Part shown: in pieces, positions 1 through 10,508 of the stretch
Numbering within the stretch: the first letter of the stretch is position 1
Layout of the letters: every line of letters begins with the position of its first letter
DNA from: Spongiactinospora sp. TRM90649
Lineage (GTDB): Bacteria; Actinomycetota; Actinomycetes; Streptosporangiales; Streptosporangiaceae
Assembly (NCBI RefSeq): GCF_029382225.1
Contig: NZ_JARLTC010000005.1
Location: 310,001 to 374,000 of the forward strand
Length of the DNA stretch: 64,000 nucleotides
Direction of reading: 5' to 3'
Notes under the pieces: generated by a model
The model's input: only the letters and a program-made list of their open reading frames with translations
Database searches by the model: none
What the model was told of the DNA's origin: nothing
Translations under genes and position numbers: made by a program

Positions 1-1061
1 CCGTTGCTGGCGATGATCCCGACGGGGTGGCCGTGCAGGCGGGCGAAGCCGGTGACCAGGGTCGGGCCGTACTCGGCCTTGAACTCGCGGAAGCGGCTGC
101 CGTCGACCAGGCGGGCTATCACCTCGCGCACGTCGTACGGCACGCGCGGGTCGGGCGGCACGATGCCGTAAAGGTCGCGCGGGTCGTGGACGGGTTCCTC
201 GCCCGCCGTCACCTCCCACGGCGCGGGCTGCCTCGGCCCCAGGGTGGAGACGATGTCGCGGACGATCGCCAGCGCGTGCGCGTCGTCCTCGGCGAGGTGG
301 TCGGTGACCCCGCTGGTGCGCGCGTGCAGGTCGCCGCCGCCCAGTTCCTCGGCCGAGACCTCCTCGCCGGTGGCGGCCTTCACCAGCGGCGGGCCGCCCA
401 GGAAGATCGTGCCCTGGGCGCGGACGATGACCGCCTCGTCGCTCATCGCGGGCACGTAGGCCCCGCCCGCGGTGCACGACCCGAGTACGGCGGCGATCTG
501 CGGGATGCCCTGGGCGGACATGGTGGCCTGGTTGTAGAAGATGCGGCCGAAGTGCTCACGGTCGGGGAAGACCTCGTCCTGCGCGGGGAGGAACGCGCCG
601 CCGGAGTCCACGAGGTAGACGCACGGCAGGCGGTTGTGCAGGGCGACCTCCTGCGCGCGCAGGTGCTTCTTGACGGTCATCGGGTAGTAGGTGCCGCCCT
701 TGACGGTGGCGTCGTTGGCCACGACCACCACCTCCCGGCCGCTCACCCGCCCGACGCCCGTGATGATCCCGGCCGCCGGGGCGTCGTCGCCGTACATGCC
801 GGTGGCGGCGAGGGGCGACAGCTCAAGGAACCGGGAGCCCGGGTCGAGTAGGGCCTCGACGCGGTCTCTGGGCAGCAGCTTGCCCCGCTCGACGTGCCTG
901 GTCCTGGACCGCTCGGGGCCGCCCACGGCGGCCACCGCCAGGCGCTCGCGCAGGTCGGCGGCCAGCCGCTCGTTCGCCCCGGCGTTCTCCTTGTACGGCT
1001 CGCCTCCGGGGTCGACCGCCGATCTCAGGACCGGCCAGGCGTTCATGCCGGGCCGTCGCAT
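1..1061 (-). CDS. Acyl-CoA carboxylase carboxyltransferase (beta) subunit, methylcrotonyl-CoA type, 3'-truncated by window edge
   Basis: Carboxyltransferase half of a biotin-dependent acyl-CoA carboxylase; it moves carboxyl from carboxybiotin to an acyl-CoA. The minus-strand translation begins [14 protein letters not shown] and runs without a stop to base 1. Family segments are clear: [50 protein letters not shown] (oxyanion-hole region) and [18 protein letters not shown]. This pattern matches the methylcrotonyl-CoA carboxylase (leucine catabolism) branch better than the propionyl branch, but specificity is inferred. Two in-frame ATGs exist (1061 and 1046). An AGGAGG lies further upstream than ideal, so the start is uncertain by five codons. 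The biotin-carrier subunit would lie to the left, outside the window. A TetR gene is divergent, 74 bp away, with a palindrome between them. Confidence 0.88.
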   Translation of the reverse strand, partial: MRRPGMNAWPVLRSAVDPGGEPYKENAGANERLAADLRERLAVAAVGGPERSRTRHVERGKLLPRDRVEALLDPGSRFLELSPLAATGMYGDDAPAAGIITGVGRVSGREVVVVANDATVKGGTYYPMTVKKHLRAQEVALHNRLPCVYLVDSGGAFLPAQDEVFPDREHFGRIFYNQATMSAQGIPQIAAVLGSCTAGGAYVPAMSDEAVIVRAQGTIFLGGPPLVKAATGEEVSAEELGGGDLHARTSGVTDHLAEDDAHALAIVRDIVSTLGPRQPAPWEVTAGEEPVHDPRDLYGIVPPDPRVPYDVREVIARLVDGSRFREFKAEYGPTLVTGFARLHGHPVGIIASN

Positions 1062-1097
1062 GGCTCGCGCACGGGTTCACCACCTCCTGGACGAGAT

Positions 1098-1113
1098 GTT
1101 AGTGAGCATTAAC
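1098..1113. promoter_or_regulatory. Palindromic operator between carboxylase and tetR
   Basis: GTTAGTGAGCATTAAC is an imperfect 16-bp palindrome (GTTAnTGnnCAnTAAC) in the 74-bp gap between the divergent carboxylase and tetR genes. Size and position suit a TetR-family operator. A near-identical copy (13 of 16 bases) lies at 1748-1763, which strengthens the case that this is a recognised site. Confidence 0.6.
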
Positions 1114-1135
1114 GTAACCGTCTACCATTCGAAGG

Positions 1136-1762
1136 GTGACACCTGCTCCGGGCTCCGCCCGCCGTACTCGCACCACCAGCCCTACCCGCAATCGGGGCTC
1201 CCGTCGCGCGGAGATCCTCACGGAGGCCGCGGCGCTGTTCGCGGCACGCGGCTTCCACGGGGTGTCGATCGAGGACATCGGCGCGGCCGTGGGCACCTCG
1301 GGCCCGGCGCTCTACCGCCACTTCGCGGGCAAGGACGCGCTGCTGGCGGAGATGCTGCTCGACATCAGCGAGCGGCTGCGCGCCTCCGGCGACCGCCTGG
1401 TGACCTCGGCGAGCGGGCCGGAGGAGGCGCTGGACGCGCTGCTCACCGGGCACGTGGCCTTCGCGCTGGAACATCCGGCGCTGATCACCGTGCACGACCG
1501 GGAGCTGGACAACGTGCCCGAGCCCGCGCGGCGCGCCATCCGGCGCCTGCAGCGGCTCTACGTCGAGGAGTGGGTGACGGTGCTCAGCGAGCTGCACCCC
1601 TCATGCCCGCAGGCCCGCCTGCGGGCGGGCACGCACGCGGTGCTGGGGCTGATCAACTCGACCCCGCACAGCGCCGGCGAGCTGCCCGCCGAGTCGATGG
1701 CGGCGCTTTTGCGCACCATGGCACGCACGGCCCTCGCGTCGATCGAAGTTAGCGACCACTAA
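1136..1762 (+). CDS. TetR/AcrR-family transcriptional regulator
   Basis: A 208-residue repressor of usual TetR length. The N-terminal helix-turn-helix spans about residues 25-70 (RAEILTEAAALFAARGF, then GTSGPALYRHFAGKDALL); the remainder is an all-helical ligand-binding domain. The start is GTG at 1136, just after the intergenic palindrome. The divergent arrangement with an acyl-CoA carboxylase suggests it controls branched-chain or fatty-acid catabolism and senses an acyl-CoA; this is inference from context. Its last codons (GAA GTT AGC GAC CAC TAA) themselves form a second copy of the operator-like palindrome. A strong hairpin follows 24 bp after the stop. Confidence 0.9.
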   Translation: MTPAPGSARRTRTTSPTRNRGSRRAEILTEAAALFAARGFHGVSIEDIGAAVGTSGPALYRHFAGKDALLAEMLLDISERLRASGDRLVTSASGPEEALDALLTGHVAFALEHPALITVHDRELDNVPEPARRAIRRLQRLYVEEWVTVLSELHPSCPQARLRAGTHAVLGLINSTPHSAGELPAESMAALLRTMARTALASIEVSDH

Positions 1763-1763
1763 C
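1748..1763. promoter_or_regulatory. Second operator-like palindrome, across the tetR stop codon
   Basis: GTTAGCGACCACTAAC matches the intergenic palindrome at 1098-1113 at 13 of 16 positions and keeps the same dyad symmetry. It overlaps the final five codons and the stop of the TetR gene. It could be a second binding site allowing looping or a roadblock, or coincidence forced by the C-terminal residues. Confidence 0.45.
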
Positions 1764-1786
1764 ATTTCGCGGCCGGAGACGAGAAA

Positions 1787-1815
1787 GGCCCGGGACCACT
1801 GGGTGGTCCCGGGCC
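1787..1815. terminator. Bidirectional hairpin terminator
   Basis: A perfect 13-bp inverted repeat (GGCCCGGGACCAC / GTGGTCCCGGGCC) with a 3-nt loop sits between the convergent tetR gene and the secreted-protein gene. There is no long T run, as is common in high-GC actinomycetes. Confidence 0.8.
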
Positions 1816-1841
1816 GCGGGCTTGGGGCCCTTGTCGTACGG

Positions 1842-2903
1842 CTATCGCTTCACGCGGACGTGGTCGCGGTAGCTGGAGGAACCGTAAGCGTCCTCGTCAC
1901 CGGTGAAGACGGCCTTCCACTGACCCGACTTCCACGCCCGGCTCTTGGTGTAGAACCGTCCGCCGTAGTTGGACCAGGTGGACTTGACGTGCCTCCACTT
2001 GCGGCTGCCGTCGGCCTTGAAGTACAGCCGGACCTTGGCACGGTAACCGTCCCAGCTCCAGCCGTCCTTGACCTGCAGGACACCGGCGAACCGCAGGGTA
2101 TGCCCCCGCCTGACCGGCTCACGGAAGGCGTCGAACTTCACAATCCTGCTGTGCGCCCTCTCGGCGGGCTGAGGCGGCTCCGGAGCCGGCCGGACCACGC
2201 GCACGTGGTCGGGCCTGCTGATGGAACCCTTGATCCCGTCGCCGCCGGCGTACTCGGCGCGCCACAGGCCCGACCACTTCGCGGACACGCGGGTCCAGAA
2301 GCGGCCGTCCCTGCCGGTCACGTCGCTGGTGACGTCGTGCCAGCGGTACGACCTGTCCGCCTTGAACTGGATCGAGACCCGCTGCCCGGGGAGGCCGTCC
2401 CAGCCCCGGCCGTCCTGAACCAGCAGCTTGCCGGACAGTGAGACGGTTCCGCCCTTGCGCACGGCGCGCGGGTCGGCCTCGAAGCCGACGATCTGCGAGT
2501 CACGCTGCCGGGTGACCGTGAAGGACGCGCTCTTGGAGTCGCTGCCGTCCTTGCCGGACGCCACCGCGAGGAGGGTCCAGGTGCCGGTGGCGCTCGCGCG
2601 GTCGAACGTCTTGCTGGCCGACCACGCCTTCTTGCCGTCACCAAGGTCCTTGGAGGTCAGCGTGAGCGGGCTGCCCACGCCGATGCCCGGCGGCTTGAGC
2701 TGCAGTTCGACATTCTCGGGACCGTTGGCCGTGGTGAAGCCGAAGCTCGCCGTCACCGGCGCGCCGCTCACCACGACCTGGGCGGGAGTGACCTCCACGG
2801 CGGAGACCGTGGGGGCCGCGACCGCCGCGGCCGGCGATGCCAGGGCGAGCGCCCCGGCCCCCATGGCCGCCGCCACGATGGCGGTCTGGATGCGTTTCAA
2901 CAT
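1842..2903 (-). CDS. Secreted protein with two related ~90-residue beta-rich repeats
   Basis: About 353 residues. MLKRIQTAIVAAAMGAGALA followed by ASPAAAVAAP is a Sec signal peptide with an AxA cleavage region. A first domain of about 90 residues resembles a bacterial Ig/adhesion fold (SAVEVTPAQVVVSG... TASFGFTTANGPENVELQL). Two homologous repeats follow, each with the pattern IVxF(E/D)A, a glycine-rich G(R/W)xWDG segment, an FKADxSxxWxxV segment and a terminal DHVRVxR. I cannot name the family; an extracellular carbohydrate- or wall-binding role is only a guess. ATG 2903 is chosen because GAAGG lies about 12 nt upstream; ATG 2915 (MVTRMLK) is the alternative. The upstream frame to 3212 lacks coding character. 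Confidence 0.8.
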   Translation of the reverse strand: MLKRIQTAIVAAAMGAGALALASPAAAVAAPTVSAVEVTPAQVVVSGAPVTASFGFTTANGPENVELQLKPPGIGVGSPLTLTSKDLGDGKKAWSASKTFDRASATGTWTLLAVASGKDGSDSKSASFTVTRQRDSQIVGFEADPRAVRKGGTVSLSGKLLVQDGRGWDGLPGQRVSIQFKADRSYRWHDVTSDVTGRDGRFWTRVSAKWSGLWRAEYAGGDGIKGSISRPDHVRVVRPAPEPPQPAERAHSRIVKFDAFREPVRRGHTLRFAGVLQVKDGWSWDGYRAKVRLYFKADGSRKWRHVKSTWSNYGGRFYTKSRAWKSGQWKAVFTGDEDAYGSSSYRDHVRVKR

Positions 2904-3114
2904 GCGGGTGACCATCCTTCCCCGTCGACTGAACGTCGGTTGGAAACGCGGCGTGAGGGTGCCACGTCTGTGCTCCCAACTAAAGGACGATCTAAGACCC
3001 CATTTGGTTGTAAATATTGACAATCCGTCATTAATTACAGTCGGAGGGGAGCGTTCCAGGTCCGATCTGGGGAGCCGCAAGACGCAAGCACGTCGGTCGC
3101 GACATAATCGGCAC

Positions 3115-5334
<2,220 letters not shown>

Positions 5335-5380
5335 TCCGCGCCACGCGCGGGCCGGGCTGAACCGGTTGCATCCCGCGCCC

Positions 5381-5408
5381 CCCGGGCGGGCCGCCGCGCC
5401 CGCCCGGG
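5381..5408. terminator. GC-rich hairpin after the E1 gene
   Basis: A perfect 11-bp inverted repeat, CCCGGGCGGGC / GCCCGCCCGGG, with a 6-nt loop lies 46 bp beyond the E1 stop. It lies between two copies of the palindrome AACCGGTT (5360-5367 and 5431-5438). Confidence 0.55.
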
Positions 5409-5502
5409 CCGCCGATCGGCGCCGGGCGATAACCGGTTCCAGCGTGGCGGAACCTGCCCGAACCGCTTGCCCAGCACCTGCCACCGCCTTACGTTTCCGC
5501 AG

Positions 5503-7038
5503 GTGAGCACACGCCCAGCCGACGACCGGAACGCCGGGGGGCTGCCCGCGTTGGGGTGGCGTCCCGTGCTCGGCCTGGCGGTCTGTTACTGGGCGGTGCT
5601 GGCCATGCTGAGCGACCGGTACGGCTTCCATCGCGACGAGCTGTACTTCATCGAGGCCGGCCGGCATCCGGCGTGGAGCTACCCGGACCAGCCGCCGCTG
5701 GTGCCGTTGCTGGCCCGGGCGTCCACGGCGGTGTTCGGCGAGACGATCACCGCCATGCGGTTCCCGGCGGCGCTGCTGGCCTCGGCCGGGGTGGTCGTCG
5801 CCGCGCTGACCGCGCGGGAGCTGGGCGGCGACCGCCGCGCGCAGGTGTGGACGGCGGCGGCCTACGCCGTGTCGCCGTTCATCGCCGGGACCGGCCACAC
5901 GCTGTTCACGGTCAGCGTGGACCTGCTCGCCTGCACGGCGCTGGTCTGGCTGTCGGTCCGCTGGGCGCGCACCCGCGCGCCCGGCGCGTTCGCCGCCGCC
6001 GCGGCGGTCACGGCGATCGCGCTACAGACCAAGTACCTGGTGGCCGTGCTACTGTTCGCGCTGGTCGCGGGCATGCTCATCGCGGGTCCGCGCGAGGTGC
6101 CGCGCCCGGCCGCGCTGTGGGCGGGCGCCGCCGTGGCGCTCACCGCCGCCCCCGCCCTGCTGTGGCAGCACGCGCACGGCTGGCCGCAGGCGCGGATGGT
6201 GTCGGCCATCGCCTCCGGCGGCGACTTCTCCGGACGGCCCGGCCTGCTCCCCCACCAGGTGATCCTGGCCGGCCTGCTCACCTCGCCGCTGTGGGTCTAC
6301 GGGCTGGTGCGGCTGTTCCGCTCGCCGCTGCTGCGTCCGTACCGGTTCCTCGGATGGGCCTTCCTGATCCTCAACGCGGTGTTCCTGGTGACCGGCGGCA
6401 AGCCGTACTACCTGGCCGCGATGTGGACCGTGCTGTGGGCGGCGGGCTCGGCCGAGCTGCCCGGGCGCGTGCCGTGGAGCGCGCGGGCCGCGCCGCCGGT
6501 GTTCGGCGCGGCGGGGGTCCTGACCGCGGTGATGGTGCTGCCGGTCTTCCCCGTGGAGTGGCTGGCGGGCTCGCCGCAGCACGACAACTCCGCGATCACC
6601 GAGACCGTGGGGTGGCCGGAGCTGGTCGCCGAGGTGGCCAGGGTGCGCGACACGCTGCCCCCGGCCGAACGCCCGCTGGCGACGATCGTGACGGCCAACT
6701 ACGGCGAGGCGGGGGCCATCGACCTGTACGGCGGGCGGCACGGCCTGCCGTCCGCGCACAGCGGCCACAACGGCTACCGGTACTTCCGGACGCCCACCTC
6801 GGACGGCCCCACCATCTTCGTCGGCCTGGACGACGCGCACGGCGAGACCTACCTGCGCCGCTTCTGGGGCGAGGTGACCGCGGCCGGGCGCATCGGCAAC
6901 GCGGCCGGGGTGGTCAACCAGGAGCGGGGCAGGCGGGTGTGGATCTGCCGGGAGCCGCTGGCCTCCTGGCCCCGGCTGTGGCCCCGGCTAGCCCGCCTGG
7001 GGATGAGCGCGCCCGCTAGAGCCAGTCGCGGCGTTTGA
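5503..7038 (+). CDS. GT39-like polytopic glycosyltransferase (PMT/ArnT fold)
   Basis: About 511 residues with roughly nine to ten hydrophobic spans, typical of GT-C enzymes that transfer sugars from polyprenyl-phosphate donors. The first periplasmic loop carries the acidic motif (HRDELYFIEAGRHPAWSYP) followed by DQPPLVPLLAR, as in the GT39/ArnT family. The C-terminal roughly 130 residues form a soluble extracytoplasmic part containing ANYGEAGAIDLYGG. Donor and acceptor are unknown; lipid or wall-polymer glycosylation is most likely. GTG 5503 is preferred; a TTG twelve codons upstream is possible. The 3' end overlaps the convergent corA by 23 bp. Confidence 0.8.
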   Translation: MSTRPADDRNAGGLPALGWRPVLGLAVCYWAVLAMLSDRYGFHRDELYFIEAGRHPAWSYPDQPPLVPLLARASTAVFGETITAMRFPAALLASAGVVVAALTARELGGDRRAQVWTAAAYAVSPFIAGTGHTLFTVSVDLLACTALVWLSVRWARTRAPGAFAAAAAVTAIALQTKYLVAVLLFALVAGMLIAGPREVPRPAALWAGAAVALTAAPALLWQHAHGWPQARMVSAIASGGDFSGRPGLLPHQVILAGLLTSPLWVYGLVRLFRSPLLRPYRFLGWAFLILNAVFLVTGGKPYYLAAMWTVLWAAGSAELPGRVPWSARAAPPVFGAAGVLTAVMVLPVFPVEWLAGSPQHDNSAITETVGWPELVAEVARVRDTLPPAERPLATIVTANYGEAGAIDLYGGRHGLPSAHSGHNGYRYFRTPTSDGPTIFVGLDDAHGETYLRRFWGEVTAAGRIGNAAGVVNQERGRRVWICREPLASWPRLWPRLARLGMSAPARASRGV

Positions 7039-8155
7039 AGACCACGTACAGGGCCAGGCAGACCGCTCCCATGAGCAGCACCGCGAACGGGTAGCCGAGC
7101 GCCCAGTGGGTCTCCGGCATGAAGTCGAAGTTCATCCCGTAGATGGTGCCGACCAGCGTGGGCGCGAACAGGATGGCCGCCCAGGCGGAGATCTTCTTGA
7201 CCTCCTCGCTCTGCGCGTAGCTGGCCTCGGTGAGCTTGGTCATCTCCAGGCTCTGCGCCTGGCTGACCAGCGTGGCGTTTACCACCAGCATGTCCTGCAG
7301 GAGCTGGCGGAACCCGCCGCTGCGCTCGACCACGGTGATGGCGTGGTCGGCGACGTCGCGCAGGTAGCTCTGCAGCTCCTCGTCCACGCCGTACTTGGCC
7401 GAACCGGCGACGAACCCGTCGAGCATCTCCAGCAGCGGGCGGGTGGCCCGCTGGAACTCGATCACCTCTCGGGACAGCTCGTAGATGCGGCGCGAGACGG
7501 CGGGGTCGCCGCCGAAGACCTGGACCTCGATCTCGTCGATGTCGTTCTGCAGGCCGCCGACGACGGGGGCGTACCCGTCCACGACGGCGTCCAGGATCGC
7601 GTAGAGGACGGCCTGGGGGCCCTGTCGGAGCAGGTCGGGCTCGGACTCCATCCGGCGGCGCACGGCCGACAGGTCGGGGGCCTCGCTGTGCCGCACGGTG
7701 ATCACGTAGTTGGGGCCGACGAAGACGTGCAGCTCGCCGAAGTCCACCTCCTCGACGTCGTCGAGGTAGCGCGCGGCGCGCAGCACGACGAACAGGGTGT
7801 CGCCGTAGCGGTCGGCCTTGGGGCGCTGGTGGGCCACGATGGCGTCCTCGACGGCCAGCTCGTGCAGGCCGAACTCCTCGGCGACCTTCACCAGTTCCCA
7901 GTCCTTGGGCCGGTACAGGCCGATCCAGGCCATCGCGCCCGGGGTGTTCTTGAGGCCGTCGAAGGCGTCGGCGAGGGACGCGGGGGTGGCGACGCGCTTG
8001 CCGTCCACGTAGAGCGCGTTGTCGATCACGCTGGGCCGGATCCCGGGACTCTCGTCGCCGCGCGGGTCCATGGACCGCTCGGGCGCGGGCTCGTCGGGCC
8101 TGCGGCCAGACGGCCGTAGGAAGGCGCGCATCCCGCGCGGTCGCCGATCGGCCAT
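7016..8155 (-). CDS. corA: CorA-family Mg2+/Co2+ transporter
   Basis: 379 residues: a large N-terminal cytoplasmic domain (about 40-310) and two C-terminal membrane spans. The family signature YGMNF is present at the end of the first span, and the protein ends with the basic tail KRRDWL. It forms pentameric divalent-cation channels in the inner membrane. The first roughly 40 residues are an acidic/proline-rich extension. ATG 8155 is supported by GGGAGG about 8 nt upstream. Gene context gives no metal-homeostasis partner and no M-box-like leader is seen in the 164-bp upstream gap. Confidence 0.93.
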   Translation of the reverse strand: MADRRPRGMRAFLRPSGRRPDEPAPERSMDPRGDESPGIRPSVIDNALYVDGKRVATPASLADAFDGLKNTPGAMAWIGLYRPKDWELVKVAEEFGLHELAVEDAIVAHQRPKADRYGDTLFVVLRAARYLDDVEEVDFGELHVFVGPNYVITVRHSEAPDLSAVRRRMESEPDLLRQGPQAVLYAILDAVVDGYAPVVGGLQNDIDEIEVQVFGGDPAVSRRIYELSREVIEFQRATRPLLEMLDGFVAGSAKYGVDEELQSYLRDVADHAITVVERSGGFRQLLQDMLVVNATLVSQAQSLEMTKLTEASYAQSEEVKKISAWAAILFAPTLVGTIYGMNFDFMPETHWALGYPFAVLLMGAVCLALYVVFKRRDWL

Positions 8156-8319
8156 GCCCGCCTCCCTCTCCGCTGTGACACCGAATAGCCCTTTGCCCGG
8201 TTTTCGAAGTTTAGTCAGTGAAGCCGTGCCGGATCCGGGCGGACGCCCCGGTGATGTCCTCCTACCCTGCGCGTCCGGCGGGTCGCGGCGGGAACGTTCA
8301 TGGTGCAGGCTTTACCCCA

Positions 8320-9042
8320 ATGGAAACGCTGAGCGATGTGTGGGGCCACCTGACCACGACGCGGGACGCGCCGCCCACCTGGGCGATCCTGGTGACCGCC
8401 CTGGCCGGGCTGGTGGTGGTCGGGTCGTCGTCGTCCTGGCGGCTGTCCCGCGGGCTGATCACGATCGCCCACGAGGGCGGCCACGCCCTGGTGGCCGTCC
8501 TCACCCGGCGCAAGCTGCAGGGCATCCGGCTGCACTCCGACACCTCGGGCGTGACCCTGACCAGGGGCAGGCCCACCGGGCCCGGGATGATCCTCACCGC
8601 GCTGGCGGGCTACGTCACGCCCTCGCTGCTGGGCCTGGGCGGCGCGTGGATGATCGCCGAAGGCTACGTGACGCTGCTCCTGTGGGCGGTGCTGGTCCTG
8701 CTGGCCTGCATGCTGCTGCTCATCCGCAACCTGTTCGGCGTGGTCTCGCTGCTGGTCACCGGCGGCGCGGTGTTCGCGCTGTCCTGGTTCGCCCCTGACG
8801 AGGCGCAGGGCATCTGCGCCTACCTGGCGGTCTGGTTCCTGCTGCTCGGCGGCATCCGCCCGATCATGGAACTGCAGCAGAAGCGGCGCAGGGGCCGGGC
8901 CCCCGACTCCGACGCCGACCAGCTCGCCCGGCTGACCCTGCTGCCCGGCGGCTTCTACGTGTTCTTCTTCCTCCTCGTGGCGGTGGCCTCTCTGGCGGGC
9001 GGGACGGTCCTGCTGGTCCCGTTCCCGCTCACCTTCGGCTGA
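8320..9042 (+). CDS. M50-family membrane metallopeptidase
   Basis: About 240 residues and largely hydrophobic, with five to six predicted spans. The zinc-binding site is HEGGH (about residue 49) inside LITIAHEGGHALVAVLTRR, followed by a glycine-rich second span (TALAGYVTPSLLGLGG), as in small actinobacterial M50B-like proteases. The usual downstream NxxPxxxxDG-type aspartate motif is not obvious, so catalytic competence is likely but not certain. ATG 8320 is chosen as the last Met before the first span; no strong ribosome site is visible. It is followed 56 bp later by a Ser/Thr kinase on the same strand, possibly co-transcribed. Confidence 0.78.
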   Translation: METLSDVWGHLTTTRDAPPTWAILVTALAGLVVVGSSSSWRLSRGLITIAHEGGHALVAVLTRRKLQGIRLHSDTSGVTLTRGRPTGPGMILTALAGYVTPSLLGLGGAWMIAEGYVTLLLWAVLVLLACMLLLIRNLFGVVSLLVTGGAVFALSWFAPDEAQGICAYLAVWFLLLGGIRPIMELQQKRRRGRAPDSDADQLARLTLLPGGFYVFFFLLVAVASLAGGTVLLVPFPLTFG

Positions 9043-9098
9043 GCCCCGGACCGACTAAGATCTGCCCCCAAACGGGGACATAGGGGGCGACACAAGCG

Positions 9099-10508
9099 GT
9101 GCAACCATTGGAGGAAACGCCCGGCTACCGCGTTCTTGACCAGGTGGGGCAGGGCGGGTTCGCCGTCGTCTACCGCGCCTACCAGGAGCGCCTGGATCGC
9201 CAGGTGGCGCTCAAACTGCTGTCGGTGGAGCGGGTGGACCAGCGGACGCTGCGCAGGTTCCAGCGGGAGCTGCAGCTCACCGGACGGCTGACCGGGCATC
9301 CGAACGTCGTGACCGTCTTCGACACGGGCACGACCAGGTCGGGGCGGCCCTACATCGCGATGGAGCTGTTCGAGGGCGGCTCGCTGCGCGACCGGCTGAG
9401 CCGTGAGGGGCCGCTGCCGGTGCCCGACGTGCTGCGGGCCGGGGTGAAGCTGGCGGCGGCGCTGGCCGCCGTCCACGAGGCGGGCGTGCTGCACGGCGAC
9501 ATCAAGCCGCAGAACATCCTGATCTCCAAGTACGGCGAGCCGGCCATCGCCGACTTCGGCGTCGCGCGGGTCGTGGACATGGCGGAGGTCTCGGCCGCCG
9601 CCCACGCCTTCACCCCGCTGCACGCCGCGCCCGAGGTGCTGCGGGGGCAGCCGCACAGCGTGCCGTCCGACATCTACTCGCTCGGCTCGACGCTCTATCA
9701 CCTGCTCACCGGCCGCCCGGCGTTCCACAACCCGTCGGACCAGTCCATCGCGCCGCTGATGCTGCGGGTGCTCAGCCAGGCGCCGCCGCCGATCGCCAGG
9801 CGGGACGTGCCGCCCGCCCTGAACGAGGCGATCATCCGGACGATGGCCAAGGACCCCCGCGAGCGGTATCTCTCGGCCCGCGCCATGGCCGAGCGGCTGC
9901 AGCGGCTCCAGGTCGAGATGGGCCTGCCGGCCACCGACATCATCGGCGGCACCGCCACAGAGCCGGGACAGGCTCTGCCCGAAAGCGCCCCCGCGCGCAC
10001 GCTGACGGCCACCACCACGCCCGGCGGCGAGTCCCGGCTGCGCACGCACCTGGTGGCCGGGATGGCGGTGGCGGCGCTCGCGGGCGCGGGGATCGGCGTG
10101 GCCGTGTTCGTCGCCGGGCAGGACCGCACGCCGACTCCCACCGCCACCACGGCGGCGGCCACGGCCTCCGGCGGACCGGAGATCGACCCGTCGGCGGTCC
10201 GCGCGCTGACCCCGAAACGGCTGCGGGTCGTCAACGACCGGGGCGACACCGTCACGTTGCGCTGGTCGCTGCCGTCCGCCGCGCGGGACTACCCGCTGGT
10301 GCTGCAGCGCGAACCCGGCGACGGCCAGCAGACCACCGTGCTGGAGCGCGGCTCGACCTCCACCCGGGTGCTGGGCCTGCGGTCCGGCGCAGGCTACTGC
10401 TTCGTGATCGGCGTGCCGCTCAGCATCGACACGGCCTCCACGACCGCCTGGTCGCGGCCCGCGTGCATCCGTGGCGCCAAGGCCCGGAACACCGCCCCGC
10501 CGTCCTAG
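9099..10508 (+). CDS. Membrane-anchored Ser/Thr protein kinase with extracytoplasmic FN3-like domain
   Basis: 469 residues. The kinase domain covers about residues 8-270: glycine loop GQGGFAVVYRA, ATP lysine in VALKLL, catalytic loop HGDIKPQN, DFGVA, and HAAPEVL. The catalytic loop has Gly where Hanks kinases usually have Arg (HRD), making it a non-RD kinase. A Thr-rich linker leads to one membrane span near residues 310-330, then a roughly 110-residue outer part whose end (TVTLRWSLP, TSTRVLGLRSGAGYCFVIGV) looks like a fibronectin type III fold rather than PASTA. GTG 9099 follows a GGGGGCGA purine stretch. Its stop codon shares CTAG with the stop of the convergent LuxR gene. Confidence 0.9.
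   Translation: MQPLEETPGYRVLDQVGQGGFAVVYRAYQERLDRQVALKLLSVERVDQRTLRRFQRELQLTGRLTGHPNVVTVFDTGTTRSGRPYIAMELFEGGSLRDRLSREGPLPVPDVLRAGVKLAAALAAVHEAGVLHGDIKPQNILISKYGEPAIADFGVARVVDMAEVSAAAHAFTPLHAAPEVLRGQPHSVPSDIYSLGSTLYHLLTGRPAFHNPSDQSIAPLMLRVLSQAPPPIARRDVPPALNEAIIRTMAKDPRERYLSARAMAERLQRLQVEMGLPATDIIGGTATEPGQALPESAPARTLTATTTPGGESRLRTHLVAGMAVAALAGAGIGVAVFVAGQDRTPTPTATTAAATASGGPEIDPSAVRALTPKRLRVVNDRGDTVTLRWSLPSAARDYPLVLQREPGDGQQTTVLERGSTSTRVLGLRSGAGYCFVIGVPLSIDTASTTAWSRPACIRGAKARNTAPPS

Noticed and set aside
2428..3114. Possible 229-codon N-terminal extension of the E1 gene
   Set aside because: It runs antisense through the secreted-protein gene and has no relation to E1 proteins; GTG 3115 fits the family start.
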